DNA of 64,000 nucleotides, taken from positions 620,001 through 684,000 of the forward strand of contig NZ_CP102770.1 of NCBI RefSeq assembly GCF_038561935.1. The letters run 5' to 3'. This document shows positions 57,115 to 64,000 of the stretch, piece after piece (the first letter of the stretch is position 1; each line of letters starts with the position of its first letter). This DNA is from Myxococcus stipitatus (GTDB lineage: Bacteria > Myxococcota > Myxococcia > Myxococcales > Myxococcaceae). The notes beneath the pieces are model-generated. The model had not been told where the DNA came from and ran no database searches. It was given only the letters and a program-made list of their open reading frames with translations. The position numbers and the translations under genes were made by a program.

Positions 57115-57884
57115 CAGGCGCCCGGCTTGTGCCGCCGCTCTCCTCGGGACAGCGCGCCGCGCAGCTGGCGCACCTCCGACAGGAGCTCCCGCGCCGCGTC
57201 CAGGCTGGGGGCCGGTCCCGTGAGAGGCCCTGTGTCCGTGATGAGCTCGGTGGGCTCCCCCAGCCCCGTGTCGCGGTGCATCCGCACGCGCTCCAGGAGC
57301 GTGTCGCGAATCGCCTCCGCGTTGTTCACCCCCCGGAAGCGCGCCTCGTGCAGGTGCTCCGTCACGCCCGCGTCCGGGTCCGAGCCGCCCGAGCCCTTCC
57401 CGCCGCCCGCCGTCTCCACCTTCACGTCGGCGATGCCCAGCATCCGCTGGAGGGGATTCTGCTGGATGGAGATCTGCTGGATGTTGGCGAACGTCATCGT
57501 CTTCTCCCGCAAGGACACCACGCCCTCGCGGATGCGCAGGCTGCGGTCCGTCATGACGTACCAGCGCAGCGCGTAGTCCAGCCGCACCACGAGGAAGCTC
57601 ACCGGGAGCAGGACGAGGAAGCTCAGCCACACCACGGCCTCCACCGTGTAGATGGCGGGCCGGGCGTACGGCAGGTCCATGAACCCGGGGAAGAGCTTGC
57701 CGAAGAAGCTCCAGCCGATGACGGTGCCCATCACCACGGCCAGGTGCTTGAGTCCCAGGAGGACACGCCGGTACGTCAGATAGGCCGGTGCGGCCTGGAA
57801 GACGCGCACCGTGCCCTCTGGGAGTCGGGGCTCGGGGTTCACCTTCAGCCACCGCAACAGCCAGACGTGAGGGAGCTCAGCCAT
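57114..57884 (-). CDS. bPH2-type PH-domain membrane protein (second of pair)
   Basis: The 256-residue protein has two transmembrane helices (KHLAVVMGTVIGWSFFGKLF; AVVWLSFLVLLPVSFLVV) followed by a bacterial PH domain of the YdbS/DUF304 type (YVMTDRSLRIREGVVSLREK, MTFANIQQISIQQNPLQRML). A C-terminal tail carries coiled-coil-like residues (AARELLSEVRQLRGALS). Related proteins form pairs in the membrane; their role is unclear. The ATG at 57884 overlaps the stop codon of the upstream PH gene by 8 nt, indicating coupling. GGGAGAA precedes it. Confidence 0.85.
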   Translation of the reverse strand: MAELPHVWLLRWLKVNPEPRLPEGTVRVFQAAPAYLTYRRVLLGLKHLAVVMGTVIGWSFFGKLFPGFMDLPYARPAIYTVEAVVWLSFLVLLPVSFLVVRLDYALRWYVMTDRSLRIREGVVSLREKTMTFANIQQISIQQNPLQRMLGIADVKVETAGGGKGSGGSDPDAGVTEHLHEARFRGVNNAEAIRDTLLERVRMHRDTGLGEPTELITDTGPLTGPAPSLDAARELLSEVRQLRGALSRGERRHKPGA

Positions 57885-58464
57885 GCGTGTTCTCCCGCGC
57901 GGGGGCCGTGCCCAGTTCCTCACGGAGCGCTCGCACCTCCGCGGCCACCTCGCGCAGCGCGGCCGTCAAGGCGTCCGGCTCGCTCGCTGTCCGCCCCGCC
58001 ACCACCGGGCGCTCCCGCGTGCCGCGCATCTTCGAATAGAGCAGGTCTCTCATCGCCTCGAACTCTTGGAGTCCTTCGATGGAAATCTCCGCCTGGGCGT
58101 TGCCGCTCGCCGTTTGAATCTGGATGCACGCAAGCCCCAGCCAGCGCTCCACCACGTTGCTGGAGAGGTGGATGTCCTGGATGCGCGCGTACGTGAGGGA
58201 CACCTCCCGGCGGAAGAGGATGCCCCACCGCATGGTGATGCCCTCCTCGTCCAGCGCGTAGCGCAGCGTGCGGAACTTGAAGTACCGCACCAGCGCGAAG
58301 ACGGGGAAGGCGGGGCCGGTCAGCAGCGACGTCAACAAGTAGCTGATCAGCAGATGCGGATGTGGCTGGAGCACCGTGGGCAGCTTCCACGGCGAAGTCA
58401 CCTGCACGGGCAGGGCCGCGCCCGGAGGCGGAGACGCGGACGTGGCGGGACGGTCAAGGGACAT
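57877..58464 (-). CDS. bPH2-type PH-domain membrane protein (first of pair)
   Basis: The 195-residue protein has a Pro-rich N-terminus, a hydrophobic region (LLISYLLTSLLTGPAFPVFA) and a bacterial PH domain (FRTLRYALDEEGITMRWGIL, EVSLTYARIQDIHLSSNVVE). A C-terminal helix (ALREVAAEVRALREELG) resembles the tail of its partner, so the two could associate through it. It corresponds to the YdbS/YdbT-type pairs. The ATG at 58464 has no strong ribosome site. Confidence 0.82.
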   Translation of the reverse strand: MSLDRPATSASPPPGAALPVQVTSPWKLPTVLQPHPHLLISYLLTSLLTGPAFPVFALVRYFKFRTLRYALDEEGITMRWGILFRREVSLTYARIQDIHLSSNVVERWLGLACIQIQTASGNAQAEISIEGLQEFEAMRDLLYSKMRGTRERPVVAGRTASEPDALTAALREVAAEVRALREELGTAPARENTHG

Positions 58465-58750
58465 GGATGGCTCACCGGGCTGCCGGGCCCTCTGGGGTGG
58501 GCCGCTGTTCTCTACGGTTGATGACACAGCCCATTTCATACGGGGTCCTCGCCCCGTCGTCATGTCCCGGTTTTCCCGTCGGCCTGGAGACAGGAGCGCC
58601 TTGCCCGGTGGCGCGCGCGAGCGGGACTGCTCACTGCGCGACGAGGCTCCTGTGGGGCACGCCACGCTTGATGCCTCTGGCTGATGTATCAAAGACAGAC
58701 TCCGGAGAGGTTTCAGCGGTGAGAGGGTTATTCCGAAAAAGAAGCTCATT

Positions 58751-59473
58751 ATGGTGGTTCGCATGAACTCAATGTCGTGGCGCTCTCTCGATGAGATGTT
58801 GTCTGGAATTGTGAAGCCGGAGGGGTGTTCCGCCGAGCAGCTGGCACGTGAGGACATTCCGCGTCTCACGGCGCTGCTGGCCGCCTGGTATCCGGATATC
58901 CGGGTCGGCACGGAAAGCCGCCACCTGGACCCCGCCTTCTACGAGCGGGACGTCTACCTCCGTGGCGAGTCGCCGGACCGCTCCGTGTACGCGTTTGTGT
59001 GTCGGGAAATCTCGAGCGGAGACATCATCGGTCTGCTGACGGTGGAGCGGAACGTGCGTGGCCTGCAACTCTCGGCGGGGCTGGGCGTCGTCGAGCCGAC
59101 GCGCCGAGGCATGGGAATCGGATTCATCGGCACCGCGGCGCTGGAGATGGTGGGGCGCAACATCGGCGCGGAGGTGGTCCTCTATTATTCGACGCTGAAG
59201 ACGGCGCGCCATCAGCGCAATGCCGAATCCCAAGGTTTCAAGTTGGTGGGATTGGTTCCCGCGTTCGACGTGGATGCCATTGCACCGGGGACGGTGAAGC
59301 GTGTGTATGAAGCGCTCTACGCGAAGGTGCTCGTCGCGCCGGAGCAGGTCCACCTGCCGGAATGGAACGTGCTGACGGCGTCGACGCGTGAGCTCTACAC
59401 GCACCTGTTCGGTCCACACCCCGCCGCACAGAGCGCCGAGCCGCCCTTGGGGCGGGAGCTCTCTCATGGTTGA
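58751..59473 (+). CDS. GNAT-family acetyltransferase
   Basis: The 240-residue protein has a GNAT fold: the acetyl-CoA motif GVVEPTRRGMGIGFIGTAAL (R-R-G-M-G-I-G), preceded by DIIGLLTVERNVRGLQLSAG, with TLKTARHQRNAESQGFKLVG as the late beta-alpha element. Substrate unknown. The gene is translationally coupled to a second GNAT: the ATGGTTGA junction overlaps by 8 nt. The ATG at 58751 could be replaced by one at 58763. An A/T-rich promoter-like patch (58730-58755) lies upstream. Confidence 0.82.
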   Translation: MVVRMNSMSWRSLDEMLSGIVKPEGCSAEQLAREDIPRLTALLAAWYPDIRVGTESRHLDPAFYERDVYLRGESPDRSVYAFVCREISSGDIIGLLTVERNVRGLQLSAGLGVVEPTRRGMGIGFIGTAALEMVGRNIGAEVVLYYSTLKTARHQRNAESQGFKLVGLVPAFDVDAIAPGTVKRVYEALYAKVLVAPEQVHLPEWNVLTASTRELYTHLFGPHPAAQSAEPPLGRELSHG

Positions 59474-60515
59474 AGTCCGGCTCTTCGAGGGGGACGCGGT
59501 GGACGCGTCCCGTTTCGTCAACCGCGTCTGGGGCGAGTACTACGGAGCCCAGGGGCCCCTGACGGACTTCCAGCCAGGACTGCTCGACTGGGTGCTCTTC
59601 GGCAACTCGCTGGCGCCCCGGGAGTACCGGCTGGCGGCGTACGCGAAGGGCAAGCTGGCGGGGCTGTTCCTCGCCGAGCCCATGCGGCTGCGGCTGGGGG
59701 ACCGTGACGTGGATGCGACGTACGGGAGCTGGTTCAGCGTGGACCCCTCGTTCCGGGGGATGGGGGTGGGGCAGAAGCTGGCGGAGGCCATGTCCCTCCG
59801 CCAGCAAGAGCGCGGGGCGGCGCTGATGCTGGCCTGTCTGGCGGACGGCTCCGCTGGAGAGCGCTTCTGGACGAAGATGCCGGGGACGCGGACCTTCGAC
59901 CCGCTGGGGTTGTGGCTCCATGTCTTCGACGCGGCGGCGGTGGCGCGCTGGGCCTCGACCCGCGCGGAGCGCGCGCTCTTCTCGCTGCTGCGTCCCTGGC
60001 TGCGAGGCGAGATGGCCCCGGTGGACCTGGAGGGGATTCGCCCCTACCGCCCCGGGGACCTGGCCGCGTGCATGTCGCTGGTGCAGGGGATGATGGCGCC
60101 GGTGAGCCTGGGCTACACCTACACGGTGGAGCGGCTCGCACAGCAGCTCCTGTACCGGGACATGCCGCACACGCTGGTGCTCGAGCGCGACGGCGTGGTG
60201 CGAGGGCTGGTCAACTACTACACGCTCCAGATGAACGCGCGAGGACCGTTGACGGTGGCCTTGGTGGACCTGTTGACGTTCCACGAGTCCGTCACGTCGG
60301 CGGACCGCAAGCGGCTGCTTCGCGCGGCGATGAAGGACATGAGGGCGCACGGCGCGAGCTGTGCGTCGATGCTGCGCAGCCCCTGTGTGGCGCCGACGCT
60401 GATGTTGGGCGCTGGATGGGTCCCCTGGTCCGGAGGGATGCGGCTGGGGTGTCTCTTGTCCTCTCCCGACGTGGAGTGGCCCGCGTCGCCCCGCGTCTTC
60501 ACGCACCTGCGCTGA
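59466..60515 (+). CDS. Tandem-GNAT acetyltransferase
   Basis: The 349-residue protein has two GNAT-like halves. The first (about 1-160) has YGSWFSVDPSFRGMGVGQKL, with the acetyl-CoA motif R-G-M-G-V-G. The second (about 190-349) has the GNAT fold (IRPYRPGDLAACMSLVQGMM, LVLERDGVVRGLVNYYTLQM) but no clear R/QxxGxG loop, so it may be structural. Start coupling to the preceding gene (ATG inside its last codons, GGGAG upstream) implies equal expression and a possible complex. The substrate is unknown. Confidence 0.8.
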   Translation: MVEVRLFEGDAVDASRFVNRVWGEYYGAQGPLTDFQPGLLDWVLFGNSLAPREYRLAAYAKGKLAGLFLAEPMRLRLGDRDVDATYGSWFSVDPSFRGMGVGQKLAEAMSLRQQERGAALMLACLADGSAGERFWTKMPGTRTFDPLGLWLHVFDAAAVARWASTRAERALFSLLRPWLRGEMAPVDLEGIRPYRPGDLAACMSLVQGMMAPVSLGYTYTVERLAQQLLYRDMPHTLVLERDGVVRGLVNYYTLQMNARGPLTVALVDLLTFHESVTSADRKRLLRAAMKDMRAHGASCASMLRSPCVAPTLMLGAGWVPWSGGMRLGCLLSSPDVEWPASPRVFTHLR

Positions 60516-60670
60516 AGGCGCTCGGGGGCTCGACTCGGAGGGAGGGCGCGCGTCCGCCGGCCGCGATGGGTCGGACGGGCGCCCACCCCGCATGAGGACG
60601 GAGAAGGAACTGGGCGCAGGCGCGTGGCGCGCTATGGTTCTTGGTGCCGGGATTGTCGGCCCGAGGAGCC

Positions 60671-61840
60671 ATGAACTTCGTCTTCATCTCTCCGCACTTC
60701 CCGTCCCACTTCTTCCACTTCGTCACCGCGCTGCGCGAGCGCGGCGTCACGGTGCTGGGCATCGGCGACGCCCCCTACGAGTCCCTGCGGCCGGAGCTGC
60801 GCGACGCCTTGCGCGAGTACTACTTCGTCCCCAGCCTGCATGAGGAGGACTCGCTCCTGCGCGCGGCGGGCTACCTCACCTGGAGGCACGGGCGGCTGCA
60901 GCGCATCGACTCGCTCAACGAGGCGTGGCTGGAGGTGGAGGCGCGGCTGCGGGAGGACTTCCACGTCCCGGGGCTTCAGCCCATGGACATCCACCGGATG
61001 CGCTCGAAGTCGGGCATGGCCCAGGTCTTCCAGCAGGCGGGCGTGCCGCACCCGGACCTCATCCGCGTGCGCGATGCGGGGCAGGTGAAGGACTTCGCCG
61101 CGCGGGTGGGCTATCCGCTGGTGCTCAAGCCGGACGTGGGCGTGGGCGCGGCCAACACCTTCAAGGTCTCCCACGCCGCGGACGTGGACGCGGCGCTCGC
61201 CCACCCGCTGCCCACGACGTACGTCGCGCAGCCGTATGTGCGCGGCACCATCGTCACCTACGACGGCATCGTGGACCGGCACGGGGCCATCGTCTTCACG
61301 CTCAGCCACGAGTACAGCGACGGCGGCATGGAGACGGTGGTGGAGCGCCGGGACATCTCCTTCTGGAGCCACCTGGAGATTCCCCCCGCACTGGACGTGC
61401 TCGGCCGCCAGGTGGTGGCGGCCTTCGGCCTGCGGGAGCGCTGGTTCCACCTGGAGTTCTTCCGTTTGCCAGACGGCCGCTTCGTCGTCCTGGAGGCCAA
61501 CCTGCGTCCGCCCGGGGGGTTCATCCCGGACATGATGAATTACACATGTGACATCGATGTGTATCGCCTCTGGGCGCGAGTGATGACGGGGGACCCGGTG
61601 GCGGACTTCCGATACACGCCGCGATATCATGTGTGTCACAGCGCGCGCCGCCATGGCCGCCGCTATCAGTACACACACGACGAAGTGGTGAAACGGCTGG
61701 GCCCCGCGTTCATCCTCCACCGCGAGCTGCCGCCCATCTACCACAGCCTGCTGGGCGAGGAGATGTACCTCACCCGGCACACGGACCTGGACGCGATGCA
61801 GGACGCCGTGCGCTTCATCCAGGCCACGGTGTCGCGCTAG
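60671..61840 (+). CDS. ATP-grasp carboxylate-amine ligase-like protein
   Basis: The 389-residue protein has an N-terminal Rossmann-like domain (NFVFISPHFPSHFFHFVTAL, VTVLGIGDAPYESL) and an ATP-grasp domain with KPDVGVGAANTFKV (nucleotide-binding Lys) and VVLEANLRPPGG (metal ligands E275, N277). Such enzymes activate a carboxylate with ATP and join it to an amine or thiol. GAGGAG directly precedes the ATG. It follows the GNAT pair by 155 bp and could work with them on one metabolite; this is inference. It ends 1 bp from the convergent DUF2378 gene. Confidence 0.85.
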   Translation: MNFVFISPHFPSHFFHFVTALRERGVTVLGIGDAPYESLRPELRDALREYYFVPSLHEEDSLLRAAGYLTWRHGRLQRIDSLNEAWLEVEARLREDFHVPGLQPMDIHRMRSKSGMAQVFQQAGVPHPDLIRVRDAGQVKDFAARVGYPLVLKPDVGVGAANTFKVSHAADVDAALAHPLPTTYVAQPYVRGTIVTYDGIVDRHGAIVFTLSHEYSDGGMETVVERRDISFWSHLEIPPALDVLGRQVVAAFGLRERWFHLEFFRLPDGRFVVLEANLRPPGGFIPDMMNYTCDIDVYRLWARVMTGDPVADFRYTPRYHVCHSARRHGRRYQYTHDEVVKRLGPAFILHRELPPIYHSLLGEEMYLTRHTDLDAMQDAVRFIQATVSR

Positions 61841-61841
61841 C

Positions 61842-62414
61842 TCAGCGCTCCGTCCAGGTGAGCAGGTACGTGGTGTGGCCGTCCTCCACGGACAGCGTCG
61901 TCGCGCGGGGGGACTCGCCTCCGCCCATGCGCACCAGGCCCTCGAAGAGCGCCTCCGCGTAGCCGGGGCAGTCCAGCGCGGAGTTCAGGCGCAGCTCGTA
62001 GGTGGTGGGGCCGCGCTCGGTGAGCAGCGCCTCCGTGTAGTTGTCCGTGGCGCGCAACGTCTGGGGCAGCCGCTGCACCAGCCTGCGGGGCCCCAGCAGC
62101 CGCATGACGCCGTACACCGCGCGGCCGATGAGCGTCTGTCCATAGCCCTCCACGTGCGCGGAGGCGAGGTTGCGGAAGGCCTGCTCCAGGGGGACCGAGG
62201 GCCAGGTCTCCTCGGCGATGATGCGCAGGCAGTGCGCCCACTGCGTCACGGGGTAGGCGGGCAGCAGCGGGCGGTCCACGTCGAGGCCCGCCTGCCGGAG
62301 CCGCAGGCGCAGCCGGGGGGAGAGCCGTCCGCGCAGGCCGTGCTGGAGGAGTCCCTCCACGACCTGGATGTAGACGAGTCGTTCCTCGAGGGGAACGGGC
62401 TTGCCGGGCTTCAC
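61842..62414 (-). CDS. DUF2378 family protein
   Basis: The 190-residue protein (GTG start, GAGG 10 nt upstream) fits DUF2378, a family largely restricted to myxobacteria: YPVTQWAHCLRIIAEETWPS, LASAHVEGYGQTLIGRAVYG, MRLLGPRRLVQRLPQTLRAT, DNYTEALLTERGPTTYELRL and YAEALFEGLVR. Many paralogs exist per genome and function is unknown; some look like sensor or signalling modules. It lies 10 bp after the esterase stop and is probably co-transcribed with it. Confidence 0.75.
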   Translation of the reverse strand: MKPGKPVPLEERLVYIQVVEGLLQHGLRGRLSPRLRLRLRQAGLDVDRPLLPAYPVTQWAHCLRIIAEETWPSVPLEQAFRNLASAHVEGYGQTLIGRAVYGVMRLLGPRRLVQRLPQTLRATDNYTEALLTERGPTTYELRLNSALDCPGYAEALFEGLVRMGGGESPRATTLSVEDGHTTYLLTWTER

Positions 62415-62424
62415 TCCGGGCGCC

Positions 62425-63255
62425 TCACGACAGGAGCCAGCGCATCGCCACGGGGAGACGGCGCTGCCAGTCCTTCTCGTGGTGCTCGCCGCCGGGCTCC
62501 AGGATGAGGGAGACCTCGTGGTCCGCGTAGCCCAGGCCCTTGAGGTGGTCGTAGAAGGCGCGCGTGGCCTGGCCGTAGTGCAGCGGCAGTCCGTCCGCGT
62601 GGATGAACTCCTGGGCGCCGGCATCCAGGTAGATGCGCGTCCAGCTCCGGTGGTGGGCGCGCCACTCGGCGAAGAGGCGGCCCTCGCTCCACATGACGGT
62701 GGGGGACAGCGCGCCGATGCGGCCGAACACCTGGGGATAGCGGTGGCCCAGGTACAGCGACATGAGGCCGCCCAGCGAGGAGCCCATGGCCCCGGTCCAC
62801 TGGGCGCCGGGGCGCGTGCGGTAGTGGCGGTCGACCAGCGGCTTGAGCTGCTCCACCAGGAAGCGGGCGTAGACCTCGCCTCGGGCCTTCAGCGGGCCTC
62901 GCGCGTCATTCCAGGGAGAGTACTCCTGGAGCCGGCCCTGGCCCGAGTCCACCGCGACGATGATCCACGGCTCCAGGTGCCCGTGGTGCACGCCCTCCTC
63001 CATCGCGAGGTTGGCGCACCACGTGTCGAAGAGGGCGGACTCGGGATGGGCGAAGACGTTCTGCCCGTCGTGCATGTAGAGCACGGGGAAGCGATGCCAG
63101 GGCATCGAGTCGTAGGCATCCGGCGTGTAGACGCGCACGGTGCGGGAGAAGCCCTCCTGGGGGGAGGGGAAGTCTCGGACGATGTGGACGTGGCCCATGG
63201 ATGCGGGAGGAAGCATGGCATGGATGGGAGCGCGGTGCTCGTCCCCTCGGGTCAT
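62425..63255 (-). CDS. Esterase, alpha/beta-hydrolase (Fes/esterase D-like)
   Basis: The 276-residue protein is an alpha/beta hydrolase of the putative-esterase type (enterobactin-esterase/esterase-D superfamily). The nucleophile elbow is GAMGSSLGGLMS (probable S160), with D211 in YLDAGAQEF and H258 in GGEHHEKDW completing the triad. The N-terminus RVYTPDAYDSMPWHRFPVLY and MHDGQNVF is characteristic. No signal peptide is seen. The substrate may be an ester of a sugar, siderophore or acyl group. The ATG at 63255 is chosen as the first good start; ATG 63216 is possible. Confidence 0.88.
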   Translation of the reverse strand: MTRGDEHRAPIHAMLPPASMGHVHIVRDFPSPQEGFSRTVRVYTPDAYDSMPWHRFPVLYMHDGQNVFAHPESALFDTWCANLAMEEGVHHGHLEPWIIVAVDSGQGRLQEYSPWNDARGPLKARGEVYARFLVEQLKPLVDRHYRTRPGAQWTGAMGSSLGGLMSLYLGHRYPQVFGRIGALSPTVMWSEGRLFAEWRAHHRSWTRIYLDAGAQEFIHADGLPLHYGQATRAFYDHLKGLGYADHEVSLILEPGGEHHEKDWQRRLPVAMRWLLS

Positions 63256-63401
63256 GCGGTGGTTCTCGAGCGTACACGCCGAGCGGCGGACCGCCTCGGG
63301 AGGTTGGCCCCATGACTGCACGAGAGCTTGGAGATTGGGGGGTGGGCAGGCTCTGCCATAATGGCGATGCAGCGGCCACCGCCCCCTCCGGAGACCCCTT
63401 G

Positions 63402-63596
63402 ATGGAACTGCACCGCCTGCACCTCTCCGCGCTGTTGATGGTGACCGAGGCCGACCTTCGGGTGGCCCGGGCCGCGCTGGATGGAACGGAAGAAGCCCGT
63501 CGCAGATATGCCGCCGCACTGGCTCGCGCGGTGGCGGCGAAGTCGGTGACGGAGGAGCTGCTCCTGGCGGACCCTCGGCAGGTGGACCGCGTGTGA
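63402..63596 (+). CDS. Small helical protein (64 residues)
   Basis: The ATG at 63402 has GGAGA about 8 nt upstream. The whole protein reads as two helices (LHRLHLSALLMVTEADLRVA, ARRRYAAALARAVAAKSVTE), without signal peptide or transmembrane segment. I do not recognise it. Codon use fits its neighbours, which supports a real gene. It is divergent from the esterase, leaving about 146 bp for both promoters. Confidence 0.5.
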   Translation: MELHRLHLSALLMVTEADLRVARAALDGTEEARRRYAAALARAVAAKSVTEELLLADPRQVDRV

Positions 63597-63697
63597 CGCG
63601 GGTCCGGTGTGTGGACGCGCGGCCTGCGTGACGGACGGCCCCCGGGTGGGCTGCCGCTGGAGGTCGCGATGGTCTTCGGCGTGCAGGGTGGCGCCGC

Positions 63698-64000
63698 GTG
63701 CATCGGTTCCTCGGGGTGTTGCTCCAGGTGGGGTTGGGGTGTGGAGGGTTGGGGGCGTGGGCCGCGAGTGCGGCTCCCTACGAAGTGGAGCAGGGCTTCG
63801 AGGATGAGCAGGAGCTCTTCGCGCTCTGGGAGGACGGGACGCTCTCCGCGGAGAGCTGGGCCGCGCTCGTGTCGCTGCGGCGCGCGGGTGTGGACGTGGA
63901 GCGGGCCTCGCGGGGCGCGCTCTATGCGCTTCCGGGGCTGACGTACTCGGAGGTGGATGCGCGGTTGAGGCCGTCCTCCTCGCGTCGCGGTGTCCTGACG
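63698..64000 (+). CDS. Exported helix-hairpin-helix-like protein (3' end beyond window)
   Basis: A GTG at 63698 (AGGGTGG 5 nt upstream) opens a frame that continues to the window edge. The first 25 residues form a signal peptide (MHRFLGVLLQ ... GAWAASA), then YEVEQGFEDEQELFALWEDG. LYALPGLTYSEVDARL near the end resembles a helix-hairpin-helix (HhH) motif. An exported HhH protein is a ComEA-like possibility. Only 101 residues are visible, so the call is tentative. Confidence 0.55.
   Translation, partial: MHRFLGVLLQVGLGCGGLGAWAASAAPYEVEQGFEDEQELFALWEDGTLSAESWAALVSLRRAGVDVERASRGALYALPGLTYSEVDARLRPSSSRRGVLT

Overview
The window looks like chromosomal DNA from a myxobacterium, most likely Myxococcaceae (Myxococcus, Corallococcus, Pyxidicoccus or a relative). 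The DNA is very GC-rich with G/C-ending codons, and genes are packed closely on both strands. Several families are typical of myxobacteria: Ser/Thr kinases with HRDVSPQN-type catalytic loops and PEGA tails, an ADYC-type lipoprotein, a DUF2378 protein, M57 HEXXH proteases and many small lipoproteins. The genus assignment is inference. I saw no rRNA, tRNA, insertion sequence, phage or CRISPR array.

Layout. 1-6.6 kb: the 5' part of a PEGA/TPR protein, a Uma2 protein, a large SF1 helicase-nuclease and a HIT protein. 6.8-10.5 kb: two surface lipoproteins, the second with clearly more relaxed codon use. 10.7-16.3 kb: a single-domain response regulator, a kinase/STAND/SUMF1 composite of 1271 residues and an ADYC-like lipoprotein with NGRNL repeats. 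16.4-23 kb: an RND efflux adaptor-pump pair and a GH77 4-alpha-glucanotransferase. 23-31 kb: exported AMIN-like and DUF1028 proteins, an aminotransferase, a nucleotide-transporter-like MFS protein, a Tat-lipoprotein SDR, a SHOCT protein and an unassigned lipoprotein. 31.6-40.5 kb: a small hidden gene, a topoisomerase III-RecQ-HRDC fusion, a metallo-beta-lactamase-fold protein and cardiolipin synthase. 41-48 kb: a tandem pair of M57 proteases, DUF5335, a ClpX-like ATPase without its zinc domain, TreZ and an M20 peptidase. 48-54 kb: a PEGA-tailed kinase, a YadGH-like ABC exporter, a small lipoprotein and EttA. 54-64 kb: two related Cys-rich lipoproteins, a LysM/cysteine-peptidase-like protein, two PH-domain membrane proteins, a coupled GNAT pair followed by an ATP-grasp ligase, a DUF2378 protein, an esterase, a small protein and the start of an HHH-like protein.

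How the genes fit together. Most are single-gene units or pairs. The clearest functional units are the RND adaptor plus pump; the ABC ATPase plus permease (12 nt apart); the two PH-domain proteins (8-nt overlap); the two GNATs (8-nt overlap) with the ATP-grasp ligase downstream; and DUF2378 plus esterase (10 nt apart). TreZ and the GH77 enzyme both act on alpha-glucans but lie 22 kb apart.

The most unusual items are the TopB-RecQ-HRDC fusion, which puts a double-Holliday-junction dissolvase pair in one polypeptide; the helicase-nuclease, a solitary defence candidate; the secreted Cys-rich lipoprotein pair, which defines a seven-Cys motif I cannot assign; the leaderless LysM protein with a single, apparently catalytic cysteine; and the kinase-STAND-SUMF1 composite. 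All calls come from reading the sequence; no database search was run.
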